A DNA stretch of 64,000 nucleotides from Bradyrhizobium sp. Rc3b (GCF_900114915.1 NZ_FOUS01000006.1:310001-374000), one strand, 5' to 3'; numbered from the stretch's first letter, positions 8,012 through 16,228 are shown. Program-made: numbers and translations. Notes: generated by a model from the sequence alone, not told the origin.

Positions 8012-9022
8012 CTAGCGCAGCCAATCCTTGATCTGCCGCTTCACTTCCGCAGTCGAGATGCCGTAGCGGTCGTGCAAGCTCGGCAGCGCGCCGGCGGCGA
8101 GAAACTCGTCGGGAAGTCCGATCTGGCGGAACGCGGGATGAACCCCCGAGCGCATCAGCAGCGTCGCCACGGCCTCGCCGAGCCCGCCGATCACGGTGTG
8201 GTTCTCGGCGACGACGACGAGGCGGCCGGGCTTGCCCGCTTCGCGCAGGATCGCTTCGGTGTCGAGCGGCTTGATGGTCGGAACGTGCAGGACCGCCGCA
8301 CCAATGCGGTCATCCGACAAGGCCTGGGCCGCCTCCAGCGCGCGCATGGTCATGATGCCCGAGGAGATGACCAGGACGTCGCTGCCGTCACGAAGCAAGG
8401 CTGCCTTGCCGAGCTCGAACCGGTAATTGTACTCGTCGAGCACCAGCGGCACCTGGCCGCGCAGCAGGCGCATATAGACCGGCCCGCGATGCGCGGCGAT
8501 CGCCGGCACGACCTGTTCGATCTCGTGCGCATCGCAGGGATCGATCACCGTCATGTTCGGCATCGCACGGAACAGGGCGAGATCCTCGGCCGCCTGGTGG
8601 CTGGGTCCATAACCCGAGGTCAGGCCGGGCAGCGCGCAGGCGATCTTCACGTTGCGGTCTTCTTCCGCAATGGTCTGGTGGATGAAGTCATAGGCCCGCC
8701 GCGAGGCGAACACCGCGTAGGTCGTTGCGAACGGCATGAAGCCTTCGGCGGCGAGCCCCGAGGCTGCGGCGAACAGCAGCTGCTCGGCCATGCCCATCTG
8801 GTAGTAACGATCGGGGAAGGCCTGCGCGAAGATATGCAGGTCGGTGTATTTGCCGAGATCGGCGGTCATCCCGACCACGTCCCCGCGGCTGCGGGCGAGC
8901 TCGACGAGCGCGTGGCCGAAGGGAGCGGGTTTGGTGCGCTGGCCCTCCGCCGCGATCGAGGCGATCATGGCCGAGGTGGTGAGGCGCGGCTTTGCCGAAG
9001 GGGTGGATCCTGCGGACTTCAT
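8012..9022 (-). CDS. Transketolase family protein, C-terminal subunit (Pyr and transketolase-C domains)
   Basis: A 336-residue protein equal to the second half of transketolase: a pyrimidine-binding domain (about 25-190), with the catalytic-Glu context in YYQMGMAEQLLF, and a transketolase C-terminal domain (about 205-330, DVLVISSGIMTMRALEAAQAL and VVVAENHTVIGGLG). With the N-terminal subunit it would form a thiamine-diphosphate enzyme that moves two-carbon ketol units. The ATG at 9022 overlaps the previous stop (ATGA), so the two halves are translationally coupled. A start at 9064 lying inside the upstream gene is less likely. In catabolic operons split transketolases often act on specialised substrates, but the substrate here is unknown. 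Confidence 0.93.
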   Translation of the reverse strand: MKSAGSTPSAKPRLTTSAMIASIAAEGQRTKPAPFGHALVELARSRGDVVGMTADLGKYTDLHIFAQAFPDRYYQMGMAEQLLFAAASGLAAEGFMPFATTYAVFASRRAYDFIHQTIAEEDRNVKIACALPGLTSGYGPSHQAAEDLALFRAMPNMTVIDPCDAHEIEQVVPAIAAHRGPVYMRLLRGQVPLVLDEYNYRFELGKAALLRDGSDVLVISSGIMTMRALEAAQALSDDRIGAAVLHVPTIKPLDTEAILREAGKPGRLVVVAENHTVIGGLGEAVATLLMRSGVHPAFRQIGLPDEFLAAGALPSLHDRYGISTAEVKRQIKDWLR

Positions 9023-9864
9023 GGCTGGTCTCCCGCGTTCAAGGCCGACAGCGCGAGCTGCCATTCATGCGGCTCGACGCGAATGAAATGGTTCTTCTCG
9101 CGCTGCTCCAGAAAGGGAACGCCCTTGCCCATCAAGGTGTCGGCGACGATGATGCGAGGCTTCGGCTCGGCATGCGCCGTCGCGGCATCGAAAGCCCCCA
9201 CCACTGCATCGAGATCGTTGCCGTCGACGCGCTGCACGAACCAGCCGAAGGCCTCGAGCTTATCGACCAGCGGCTCGAAGCCGAGCATCTGCTTGGAGGG
9301 ACCGTCGGCCTGCTGATTGTTCACGTCGACGATTGCGATGATGTTGTCGAGCTTGTGATGGGCCGCAGACATGATGGCTTCCCATTTCGAGCCCTCGTCG
9401 AGCTCGCCGTCCGAGAACAGGGTGAATATCCGCGCCGCCGAGTTCTTCCGCTTCAGCCCGAGCGCCATGCCGACGGCGATGCCGAGGCCAAGGCCGAGCG
9501 AGCCGCCGGACATCTCCATGCCCGGGGTATAGGAGGCCATGCCCGACATGGGCAGTCGGCTCTCGTCGAAGCCGTAGGTTTCGAGTTCAGCCTCGGGAAT
9601 GATCCCGGCCTCGATCAGCGCCGCATAAAGTGCAATCGCATAGTGTCCGTTCGACAGCAGAAAACGGTCGCGGCCTTCCCAGACCGGATCTTCGGCGCGA
9701 AAGCGCATCGCGTGGAAATAGGCCACCGCCAGCACGTCGGCGATGTCGAGCGCCTGGGCGATATAACCCTGGCCCTGAACCTCGCCCATCAGCAAGGCGT
9801 TGCGGCGGATGTTGCGGGCCCGCTGTGCGAGCGTCGGCGCGTTTGTGAGCGTCGGTGTTGCCAT
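9019..9864 (-). CDS. Transketolase, N-terminal subunit (PP domain)
   Basis: A 281-residue thiamine-diphosphate-binding half of transketolase. RFLLSNGHYAIALYAALIEAG matches the early transketolase motif (usually SKGH), and FTLFSDGELDEGSKWEAIMSAAHHKLDNIIAIVDVNNQQ is the cofactor and Mg-binding region at about 145-185. It acts only with the C-terminal subunit encoded immediately downstream. The ATG at 9864 follows GAGGGGAGAACG; the longer in-frame extension to 10227 overlaps the SDR gene and was rejected. About 20 bases separate it from the SDR stop. Confidence 0.93.
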   Translation of the reverse strand: MATPTLTNAPTLAQRARNIRRNALLMGEVQGQGYIAQALDIADVLAVAYFHAMRFRAEDPVWEGRDRFLLSNGHYAIALYAALIEAGIIPEAELETYGFDESRLPMSGMASYTPGMEMSGGSLGLGLGIAVGMALGLKRKNSAARIFTLFSDGELDEGSKWEAIMSAAHHKLDNIIAIVDVNNQQADGPSKQMLGFEPLVDKLEAFGWFVQRVDGNDLDAVVGAFDAATAHAEPKPRIIVADTLMGKGVPFLEQREKNHFIRVEPHEWQLALSALNAGDQP

Positions 9865-9884
9865 GATCGTTCTCCCCTCCTCGG

Positions 9885-10646
9885 CTAGTGGATCAGCATG
9901 CCGCCGTTCACATCGATGACCGCGCCGGTGACATAGGCCGACAGGTCCGAGGCGAGGAAGGTGTAGATACCCGCGACGTCGGTGGCCTCGCCGAGGCGGC
10001 CGAGCGGTATGCCCTCGAGGATCTTCGTCCGCATCTCGTCGGTGAGCTTGCCTGCGGTGATATCGGTGCCGATCAGGCCCGGCGTCACGCAATTGACGCG
10101 GATACCGTCGGGCCCGAATTCGCGAGCCATTGCCTTGGCGAGTCCCAGCACGCCGGCCTTCGCCGCCGAGTAATGCGGTCCGCCGAAGATACCGCCGCCG
10201 CGCTGCGCGGAGACCGACGACATGCACGCGATCGACCCGCTCTTGCGCTTCTGCATATGCGGGATCACGGCCTGCGACAGGAACAGGATGCCCTTGAGGT
10301 TGACGTCCTGGATACGGTTCCAGTCTTCAGGCGTGATGTCGAGAAGCTTCACCGGCTGCGTCACGCCGGCATTGTTGATGAGGATGTCGATCTGACTGAA
10401 CCGAGCGATGACCGCTTCAACGGCCTTGATGCAGGCCTGCTTGTCGGTGACGTCCAAGGCGAGGCCAAGATGCGGCTCGCCAGTGCCGGATTCGAGCCCG
10501 CGCGCGGCGGCTTCCGCGGCCGAACCGTCGATGTCGAGAATGGCGACCCGCGCGCCTTCGGCCGCAAAGCGGCGGGCCGTTGCAAGGCCGATGCCCCGCG
10601 GCGAGGCCGCTCCGGTGATGATGGCTGTCTTGCCGCGTAGCAGCAT
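9885..10646 (-). CDS. Short-chain dehydrogenase/reductase (SDR)
   Basis: A 253-residue classical SDR. The cofactor loop TGAASPRGIG begins near residue 11, with LDID at the end of the second strand, NNAGVTQP for strand stability, and the catalytic set Ser in SSVSA followed by YSAAK. The C-terminus VIDVNGGMLIH is typical. An acidic residue after the second strand (DID) favours NAD over NADP. The start at 10646 follows GGGAGGATCACA. It is the promoter-proximal gene of the transketolase-TRAP operon and probably oxidises or reduces a polyol or hydroxy acid feeding the transketolase. This is inferred from context. Confidence 0.93.
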   Translation of the reverse strand: MLLRGKTAIITGAASPRGIGLATARRFAAEGARVAILDIDGSAAEAAARGLESGTGEPHLGLALDVTDKQACIKAVEAVIARFSQIDILINNAGVTQPVKLLDITPEDWNRIQDVNLKGILFLSQAVIPHMQKRKSGSIACMSSVSAQRGGGIFGGPHYSAAKAGVLGLAKAMAREFGPDGIRVNCVTPGLIGTDITAGKLTDEMRTKILEGIPLGRLGEATDVAGIYTFLASDLSAYVTGAVIDVNGGMLIH

Positions 10647-10754
10647 TGTGATCCTCCCTGAACGGCTGTTGCCGGCACCGACGGCGCCATTGTTCTTGAC
10701 CCGTTGATTATGCCCCTGCGCCGTTTCCGACAAACGCGCTGTTGTCTTGCATAG

Positions 10755-10769
10755 GTGAATTTGGTTCAC
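10755..10769. promoter_or_regulatory. Candidate LysR operator, GTGAA-N5-TTCAC
   Basis: A 5-base inverted repeat GTGAA (10755-10759) / TTCAC (10765-10769) lies directly before the LysR start at 10777, in the 130-base gap to the divergent SDR operon. The T-N11-A character and divergent layout suit a LysR-type regulator, but only one such element is seen. Confidence 0.4.
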
Positions 10770-10776
10770 TCGTCGG

Positions 10777-11697
10777 ATGCTGCTGTCCAGTATTCCGATA
10801 TCGTCCATCCGCGCGTTCGAGGCGGCCGCACGCACCGGCTCGTTCCGGGATGCGGCGAACGAACTTCATTTGACGCCGAGCGCGGTGAGCCACGCCATCC
10901 GCAAGCTCGAAAGCGCGATGGGCACGATATTGTTCGAGCGGAGCGCCCGCGCCGTCCGTCTGACGCCGGCGGGCGAGAACCTGATGCGTCATGCCGGCGC
11001 CGCCTTCGACAATCTGCGGCGCGGGATCGAAGAGGTCGCGGGCCGCGGCCCGCAATTACTCAGGGTGCACTGCGCGCCGAGCTTTGCCGCGCAGTGGCTC
11101 GCCCCGCGCCTCGCCCGTTTCATGGCCGCAGAGCCCCAGCTCGAGGTCCGGCTCGCCGCCAGCACGGAATATGCCCGGTTCAGCAACGACGATTTCGACA
11201 TCGACATCGTCTACGGGCAGCCGAGAGCCGAGGGTGTCGAGGTCATTCCGCTCGGCGAAGAGATCGTGACGCCGCTCTGCACGCCCGAGCTCGCGAAGAA
11301 GATCCGCAAGCCGAAGGACCTGCTCGATCAGGTGCTGATCCGCTCGGAAGTGAAGCAGGTGCAGTGGCACCAATGGTTCACCGCCAACGGACTCGAAGCG
11401 CCTGCCATTCACGGCATGCGCTTCGATCGCAGCTTTCTGGCGATCGCGATGGCGTCGAGCGGCCTCGGCGTGACGCTGGAGTCAACCCGGCTTGCCGAAC
11501 GCGAGATCGCCACAAGGCGGTTGGTTGCCCCCCTCGCCGGACGCTCCGTCGACATCCGTTATATCGGCCATCACCTGGTGTTCCCGCGCGCGAGCCAGCA
11601 GCGGCGACCGATCCGCGTCTTCGCCGAGTGGATCACGCGGGAGGTGGCGGTCGCCGGGCCGGTCTCAGGCCGATCGAGAGTCAAGTCGACGGGCTGA
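10777..11697 (+). CDS. LysR family transcriptional regulator, GcvA-like
   Basis: A 306-residue LTTR. The N-terminal helix-turn-helix reads SSIRAFEAAARTGSFRDAANELHLTPSAVSHAIRKLE (about 10-46), the pattern of the GcvA subgroup, followed by FERSARAVRLTPAGE. The periplasmic-binding-like effector domain spans about 92-295. It is divergent from the SDR-transketolase-TRAP operon and is therefore its likely regulator. Its 3' end overlaps the convergent MBL-fold gene by 17 bases. Confidence 0.93.
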   Translation: MLLSSIPISSIRAFEAAARTGSFRDAANELHLTPSAVSHAIRKLESAMGTILFERSARAVRLTPAGENLMRHAGAAFDNLRRGIEEVAGRGPQLLRVHCAPSFAAQWLAPRLARFMAAEPQLEVRLAASTEYARFSNDDFDIDIVYGQPRAEGVEVIPLGEEIVTPLCTPELAKKIRKPKDLLDQVLIRSEVKQVQWHQWFTANGLEAPAIHGMRFDRSFLAIAMASSGLGVTLESTRLAEREIATRRLVAPLAGRSVDIRYIGHHLVFPRASQQRRPIRVFAEWITREVAVAGPVSGRSRVKSTG

Positions 11698-12544
11698 CTG
11701 CTCGGGCTTTGATCGCTCCGTGGATCCCGCACCGGCAGCGCTCGTAATCCGCGGGGTCGTGGCTGTTGACGATCGTCACGCGATCACCGTGATCGCGCTT
11801 CAGCGCGCGCAGCCGGGTCTGGTTAGCGATCCGCATTGCGCGGTCCATGTCGCCGCGGCGCTGGAAATAGCCGAGCATCAAGGGCATGCGCGGCGACGCG
11901 TCGAGCTGGGCATGGTGGAAGTAACTGTCGCCGGCATGCAGCAACCAGCCATCGCCTGATCGTACCGCGATGCCGCAATGGCCGAGCGTGTGGCCGGCAA
12001 GCGGGATCATCAGGATATCCGCCTCCTTGTCGCCGAGCGCGCGCACGCCCTTGAAGCCGAACCAGTCCTCGCCGGCTTCACCGTAGAATTGCCAGCGCGG
12101 ACCGTGGCTCCACTGCCGCGTGACATAGCGGCCTTCCGGCGGCGCGGGCTTGCGCAGCACCGCCATGTCGTATTCGGCGCGGTGGACGTGGATCGCGGCA
12201 TCGGGAAAGTCGGGCACGCCGCCGGCATGATCGCGATCGAGATGCGTCAGCAGCACGTGACGCACGTCGTTCGGTGAATAGCCGAGCGCCCTCACCTGCT
12301 CGGCTGCCGTCTCCGCGGGATCCAGCTTTGGCGCGGTCTGCCGCACCCAGCGCCGCCCCAGCCGCTCAGGCGATGCGATGTCATCGAGGCCGATCCCGGT
12401 GTCGACCAAAGCCAGCCCGTGATTCGTCTCCATCAGCAGGCAGTGGCAGACCAGGCGGGCGCGCTGGAACAAGCTGCCGCTACCGTTCACCAGGCGGCGG
12501 CCGATCGGGCACATCGTGCCGGTGTTGAGATGGTGGATCTTCAT
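11681..12544 (-). CDS. MBL-fold metallohydrolase, N-acyl-homoserine-lactonase-like
   Basis: A 287-residue metallo-beta-lactamase-fold protein. The metal motif is HLDRDHAGG (the HxDxDH type of AiiA/AttM lactonases and related hydrolases), with later ligands in LAGHTLGHCGIAV, LLHAGDSYFHH and VNSHDP. Overall layout (MKIHHLNTGTMCPIG start, ETNHGLALVDTGIG) is like the quorum-quenching lactonase group, but many members of this fold hydrolyse other lactones or esters. No signal peptide, so cytoplasmic. It is transcribed away from a LysR gene across a 97-base gap containing a palindrome, so it is probably that regulator's target. Confidence 0.88.
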   Translation of the reverse strand: MKIHHLNTGTMCPIGRRLVNGSGSLFQRARLVCHCLLMETNHGLALVDTGIGLDDIASPERLGRRWVRQTAPKLDPAETAAEQVRALGYSPNDVRHVLLTHLDRDHAGGVPDFPDAAIHVHRAEYDMAVLRKPAPPEGRYVTRQWSHGPRWQFYGEAGEDWFGFKGVRALGDKEADILMIPLAGHTLGHCGIAVRSGDGWLLHAGDSYFHHAQLDASPRMPLMLGYFQRRGDMDRAMRIANQTRLRALKRDHGDRVTIVNSHDPADYERCRCGIHGAIKARAVSPST

Positions 12545-12606
12545 CGCGTATCCCTGCCTGTGTTCGTGAGCAGGACGCTCTTGTCATAGCTCGATCCATA
12601 GGTAAA

Positions 12607-12623
12607 ATATCGAATATTGATAT
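12607..12623. promoter_or_regulatory. Candidate LysR operator ATATC-N7-GATAT
   Basis: An AT-rich inverted repeat ATATC (12607-12611) / GATAT (12619-12623) enclosing GAATATT occupies the short gap between the divergent MBL-fold gene and the LysR gene. It fits the T-N11-A form of LTTR binding sites and is out of character with the GC-rich surroundings. Confidence 0.5.
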
Positions 12624-12641
12624 TATCTCTAGGCCAATCCT

Positions 12642-13511
12642 ATGGATATCCGCGAGCTTCGCTACTTCGCCGCCGTCTACCGCGAGCGCAATCTGACCGC
12701 GGCGGCGCGGGCCTGCTTCGTGTCGCAGCCGTCGATCTCGACCGCGATCACCAATCTGGAGGCGGAGCTCGGCACCACGCTGTTCATTCGGCACAAGAAG
12801 GGCGTCGCGCCCACTGCCTCGGCCGAGCAGTTTCATACGCTGGCGCGCCGCATCATCGACGAGGCCGATGCCGCGCGCAGCCTGTTCAAAAAGCCTATCA
12901 CGAAGACCACGGTGACGCTGGGCCTGATGCGCACGCTCGACGTGCCCCGGACCATCGCGCTCTTGAAGCCCCTGACGGCGCGTAGCGACATCGCGCTTCG
13001 CCTCGTCGGCAGCGACGAGCGCGCAGACGCGCGGATCATCGCCAAGACCATGGTGCGCGATGACGAGCATTTCGTCGCGCTGTGGAGCGAGCGCTATGTC
13101 GCGGCGTTACCGCCGTCGCACCCGCTGACGCTGAAGGACAAGCTCCGGGCCGCCGACCTTGCCGGCGTGCCACTGATCGATCGCTGCCATTGCGAGCAGA
13201 GCGCATTCTTCGGCCGCAATGCGCAGCGGCGCCAGACCGCGGCGATCGCGCAATCGGAGGATTGGGCCATCGCGCTGGTCGCCGCCGGCGTCGGCATCGC
13301 CATCGTCCCGGAAGGCGTGGCGAAGGGCAATCTTGATGTCGCGGTGCGCGAGATCGAGGTCAAGGTGAAGCGCGAGGTCGGCCTCGCCTACCGCGCCTCG
13401 GTGCCGCTGGCGGATGCGCTGAAGGAGTTTGTGGGGAAGCTGCAGAAGCAGCGGCGGCCGGATCGAACCAAGCGCCGCGGCGCGCGCAAAAAGCTCAGCC
13501 CTTCGAGATGA
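12642..13511 (+). CDS. LysR family transcriptional regulator
   Basis: A 289-residue LTTR. The helix-turn-helix is at about 3-40 (ELRYFAAVYRERNLTAAARACFVSQPSISTAITNLEAELG), followed by LFIRHKKGVAPT. The effector domain runs to about 265, and the C-terminus is a basic tail (KQRRPDRTKRRGARKK). It is divergent from the MBL-fold hydrolase gene and is likely its regulator. The last 17 bases overlap the convergent lipoprotein gene. Confidence 0.92.
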   Translation: MDIRELRYFAAVYRERNLTAAARACFVSQPSISTAITNLEAELGTTLFIRHKKGVAPTASAEQFHTLARRIIDEADAARSLFKKPITKTTVTLGLMRTLDVPRTIALLKPLTARSDIALRLVGSDERADARIIAKTMVRDDEHFVALWSERYVAALPPSHPLTLKDKLRAADLAGVPLIDRCHCEQSAFFGRNAQRRQTAAIAQSEDWAIALVAAGVGIAIVPEGVAKGNLDVAVREIEVKVKREVGLAYRASVPLADALKEFVGKLQKQRRPDRTKRRGARKKLSPSR

Positions 13512-14256
13512 CCGCACGTCCATAAGGCGGTTGTGCCTGGACCGGCGGGTTGGCGGTCTGGGCGGCGAGCTCGCCGATCAGGCGGTCGGCGTCGGCGGCC
13601 ATGCCGTCGGGAGCGTGGATCACCAGGCGCTCTAATGCCCAGCGATAGGACGAGATCCGCTGCTCCAGGCATTGCTGCACCCACTGCACGATCAGCGAGT
13701 TCTCCTGCATGCGCGCGACCGCGTCGTCCCTCTCCCTCGGCGAGAGCGCGGAGACGCGCGCCATGCTGGCGTCGCGCTTCCGGTCGAGGTCGATGACGCG
13801 GATCGCGGACGCGAAGAACGGCTCGAAGCGGGTGATGTCGTTGCGCACGTCCTCGATCAGCTGCGCATAGCGCGAGGAATGCGAGCGGTGCGGCTCGTCG
13901 ATCAGCGTGCGGCCGTACATGGTGCGGTCGAACACGATCTTCTGCCGCCAGGGCGAGGGCATCGCCTTGTAGTCGCCGAACACGCTCTTCCATGCGGGGC
14001 GTGACAGCGGCGGCTCGATCATGGGATAGGCGAGGTCGCGCAGCTGGCGCTCCTCGTCGGTGAGCTGGAATTGCGACGGCGTCAGGCCGACGCTGCCGGT
14101 GGCTTCGGCCCCTAACCAGCGATGCATGTCGTCGCTGCGCATGTCAGCGCGGGTGCGGCCGAAATCGCCGCCGCTACAGGCACCGAGCGTCGCAGCCAGC
14201 AGCGTGAGCAGGACGGCCGATAGAACAGACCGGATCTGGCGGATGGTGTCCGGCAT
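13495..14256 (-). CDS. Hypothetical lipoprotein
   Basis: A 253-residue protein with an N-terminal hydrophobic segment (VLSAVLLTLLAATLGACSGG) containing an LGAC lipobox, so it is probably lipidated at Cys27 and anchored in the envelope. The mature part is mostly helical and charged (TDEERQLRDLAYPMIEP, DLDRKRDASMARVSALSPRERDDAVARMQEN). No catalytic motif was recognised. Similar proteins appear to be common in Bradyrhizobium relatives, but I do not know a function. It runs convergent to, and slightly overlaps, the LysR gene; the small gene at 14272-14460 lies just upstream in the same direction. Confidence 0.8.
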   Translation of the reverse strand: MPDTIRQIRSVLSAVLLTLLAATLGACSGGDFGRTRADMRSDDMHRWLGAEATGSVGLTPSQFQLTDEERQLRDLAYPMIEPPLSRPAWKSVFGDYKAMPSPWRQKIVFDRTMYGRTLIDEPHRSHSSRYAQLIEDVRNDITRFEPFFASAIRVIDLDRKRDASMARVSALSPRERDDAVARMQENSLIVQWVQQCLEQRISSYRWALERLVIHAPDGMAADADRLIGELAAQTANPPVQAQPPYGRAVISKG

Positions 14257-14271
14257 TGCAAAAGCCTGAAA

Positions 14272-14460
14272 TCAGCGACGGCGACGACGGCGCCCCGGCG
14301 CTGTGCCCTGCTCCGGCCCGTGATCGCCGCTGGTTTCGTCTGCCTCGCGCTCGATACGGATGACGGGAAGGATCAGGATCGTTCCCATGTCCGCGCGCGG
14401 AGCCACATCCCCCGACGAGCCCACCCGGCGACCGGCCGGAAATTCAATGATGGTCCCCAT
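14272..14460 (-). CDS. Small hypothetical protein with a repeated MGTI motif
   Basis: A 62-residue protein beginning MGTIIEFPAGRR and repeating the motif as RADMGTILILP about 24 residues later. It ends in a run of arginines. The ATG at 14460 follows GAAGAGAG; a TTG five codons upstream is less likely. The function is unknown. The 15-base gap to the lipoprotein gene suggests cotranscription. The repeated motif and reasonable ribosome-binding site support a real gene, but the arginine tail is a caution in GC-rich DNA. Confidence 0.5.
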   Translation of the reverse strand: MGTIIEFPAGRRVGSSGDVAPRADMGTILILPVIRIEREADETSGDHGPEQGTAPGRRRRRR

Positions 14461-14644
14461 GTCAGCTCTCTTCAATTGCCGCGCGACCAGGCGCGCTCAT
14501 GCAACATGCATTCATTAAGATCAGTTCATGGTTAACGGGGTGTAAACGTCGCGGTCGGACCGTAGCCGCACGGGCCGGCCGCGACGTCCCGCTGCGGCAC
14601 GAGATCGCTTCAAATCGAGCGTTCGGCTTCACGCCTCGTTTTCC

Positions 14645-14659
14645 TTAACGAGCCTTTAA
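14645..14659 (+). promoter_or_regulatory. Candidate CtrA box (TTAAC-N6-TTAA)
   Basis: TTAAC (14645-14649), six bases, then TTAA (14656-14659) matches the full CtrA site spacing TTAA-N7-TTAA used by alphaproteobacterial cell-cycle control. It lies 55 bases before the DUF2336 gene. A separate half site TTAACCAT (complement) is at 14528-14535. Confidence 0.5.
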
Positions 14660-14713
14660 AGGAGCCTGCGATAGGCTGGCGAGCAGTATCTCTTCCAGGT
14701 CGCGTATCTCTCC

Positions 14714-15688
14714 ATGACCAAGTCGCTGTTTCCCGGATTCGACGGGCTGATGTCCCTCTCCCGTCGCGAAGGCGTCGATGTTCGGCCGACGCTGCTGCGC
14801 GTGCTGACCGACCTCTATGTGCAGACGCGCATCCACAGCGACGACGAGCAGCGCCAGTTTACCGAGCTTGCAACGCGGCTGATCGACCAGGTCGACGATG
14901 CGACCCGCGCGGCCATCAAGGCCAAGCTCGCAATCTATCCGTCGACACCCGTCCCGGTCCTGCAGAAGCTCGGGCTGGTCGCCGCGCAGGAAGGCCGCAG
15001 GGTTCCGCTCGCCCGCGAGATCCCCACGCCCGCACCGGCCCCCTCGCCGGCCCGCACGCCGACCGACGCCGAGCTGCGCATGGCCGCCAACATGTCGATG
15101 CAGCCGACGGACGCCGCCGAGATCCACGACATGTTCTTCCGCGCCGGCGCCTCCGAGCGCGCGCTGATCCTGCACAATCTGGCGCAGACCCCGCTGAAGG
15201 CCGCGCCCCGCATTCCGACCGTGCGCGCCAAGCGCGCGATTCAGATCCTGGAGATGGCGGCGATCGCTGGCGACGTCGACAATTTCGCCCTCGAGCTCGG
15301 CGACAGCCTGATCCTGCCCTCGCGCGTCGCGGCCCAGATCGTCGACGATGCCGGCGGCGAGGCGCTCGCGGTCGCCGCGCGCGCGCTCGACATGCCGAGC
15401 CCGAACTTCCAGCGCATCCTGCTGTTCTTCAAGCCGGAGATCGGCACGTCCGTGAACGAGGTGTACCGGCTGTCGCGGCTCTACGACCGCCTCAGCGACC
15501 GCTCGGCGCTGGTGATGCTGGCAGCCTGGCGCGGCTCGACGCTGGCCGTCACCCGCGCAAAGTACCAGCCGTCACTGCACGATGGCGAACGCCAGCGCGC
15601 CCGCGCCGGCGCAAGCCAGACCCGGCCGGGCGTGCAGCCCGGCGCGATGCCGCGCCGCACCGGCACCGACGGGTCATCGGAGCGGTAG
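14714..15688 (+). CDS. DUF2336 domain-containing protein
   Basis: A 324-residue soluble protein with the helical-repeat DUF2336 region (about 15-285: QFTELATRLIDQVDDATRAAIKAKLA, ERALILHNLAQTPLKAAP, RAKRAIQILEMAAIAGDVDNFALELGDSL, FQRILLFFKPEIG). A Pro/Ala linker at about 98-112 separates an N-terminal half. The last 40 residues are basic and low-complexity. The family has no firm function; members are alphaproteobacterial and some occur with motility or cell-cycle genes. A possible CtrA box lies upstream. A paralogue is at 51950. Confidence 0.85.
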   Translation: MTKSLFPGFDGLMSLSRREGVDVRPTLLRVLTDLYVQTRIHSDDEQRQFTELATRLIDQVDDATRAAIKAKLAIYPSTPVPVLQKLGLVAAQEGRRVPLAREIPTPAPAPSPARTPTDAELRMAANMSMQPTDAAEIHDMFFRAGASERALILHNLAQTPLKAAPRIPTVRAKRAIQILEMAAIAGDVDNFALELGDSLILPSRVAAQIVDDAGGEALAVAARALDMPSPNFQRILLFFKPEIGTSVNEVYRLSRLYDRLSDRSALVMLAAWRGSTLAVTRAKYQPSLHDGERQRARAGASQTRPGVQPGAMPRRTGTDGSSER

Positions 15689-15705
15689 CGCAGACGGTTT
15701 AGCCC

Positions 15706-15790
15706 GTAGCCCGGATGGAGCGCAGCGTAATCCGGGTCTCCGTCACTCGTGGCGGAAGTCCCGGATTACGCTTCGCTCCATCCGGGCTAC
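15706..15790. repeat. Palindromic intergenic repeat, family A (GTAGCCCGGATG type)
   Basis: Arms GTAGCCCGG (15706-15714) and CCGGGCTAC (15782-15790) are perfectly complementary, with further internal complementarity (GGATGGAGCG against CGCTCCATCC, TAATCCGGG against CCCGGATTA). The RNA would form one long hairpin. A second, diverged copy is at 24058-24136. It follows the DUF2336 stop and could act as a terminator. Confidence 0.8.
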
Positions 15791-15830
15791 AAGGCTGGGT
15801 GTTGGGCTCGCAACGACGGAAGAGCAGCAG

Positions 15831-16175
15831 TTACGTCTTCGCCAGCTCAAGGAAATGCCGGCCCGTACGGTCCTCGGTCTCGACGATCCACGCGTCCGGA
15901 TCGAAGCGGATTTCCTTGGCGAGACGCTCCTCGATCGTGTGCTCCGGCAGGGGCTGCTGCGCGACCGGCACGAAAAAGCGATCGACCGGCCGGCCGTCGT
16001 CATAGACGGTCTGCGGCGCCGGCGCGTAGAGCATCGCATGGCCGTCGAGCAACGACACCTTCACGAACACCGCGCCCGCCTCCTCGGCCCCGCGACGACG
16101 CACCGCGCCGAACACGCCCTCGGTCTGGCACCGGCGCAGGTAGGCCGCGACCCATATGTTGGATTTCAAACGCAT
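15831..16175 (-). CDS. DUF1491 family protein
   Basis: A 114-residue protein matching DUF1491: MRLKSNIWVAAYLRRCQTEG, VRRRGAEEAGAVFVKVSLLDG, LYAPAPQTVYD and DPDAWIVETEDRTGRHFLEL. The family is small, cytoplasmic and of unknown function in alphaproteobacteria. The sequence is full-length with a good ATG start. It stands alone on the minus strand behind the family A repeat. Confidence 0.88.
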   Translation of the reverse strand: MRLKSNIWVAAYLRRCQTEGVFGAVRRRGAEEAGAVFVKVSLLDGHAMLYAPAPQTVYDDGRPVDRFFVPVAQQPLPEHTIEERLAKEIRFDPDAWIVETEDRTGRHFLELAKT

Positions 16176-16228
16176 GAGTCGAACGATAGGCCAGCGTGAC
16201 GCGCGCCGCCAGTCTCAGCGTCCGATTG

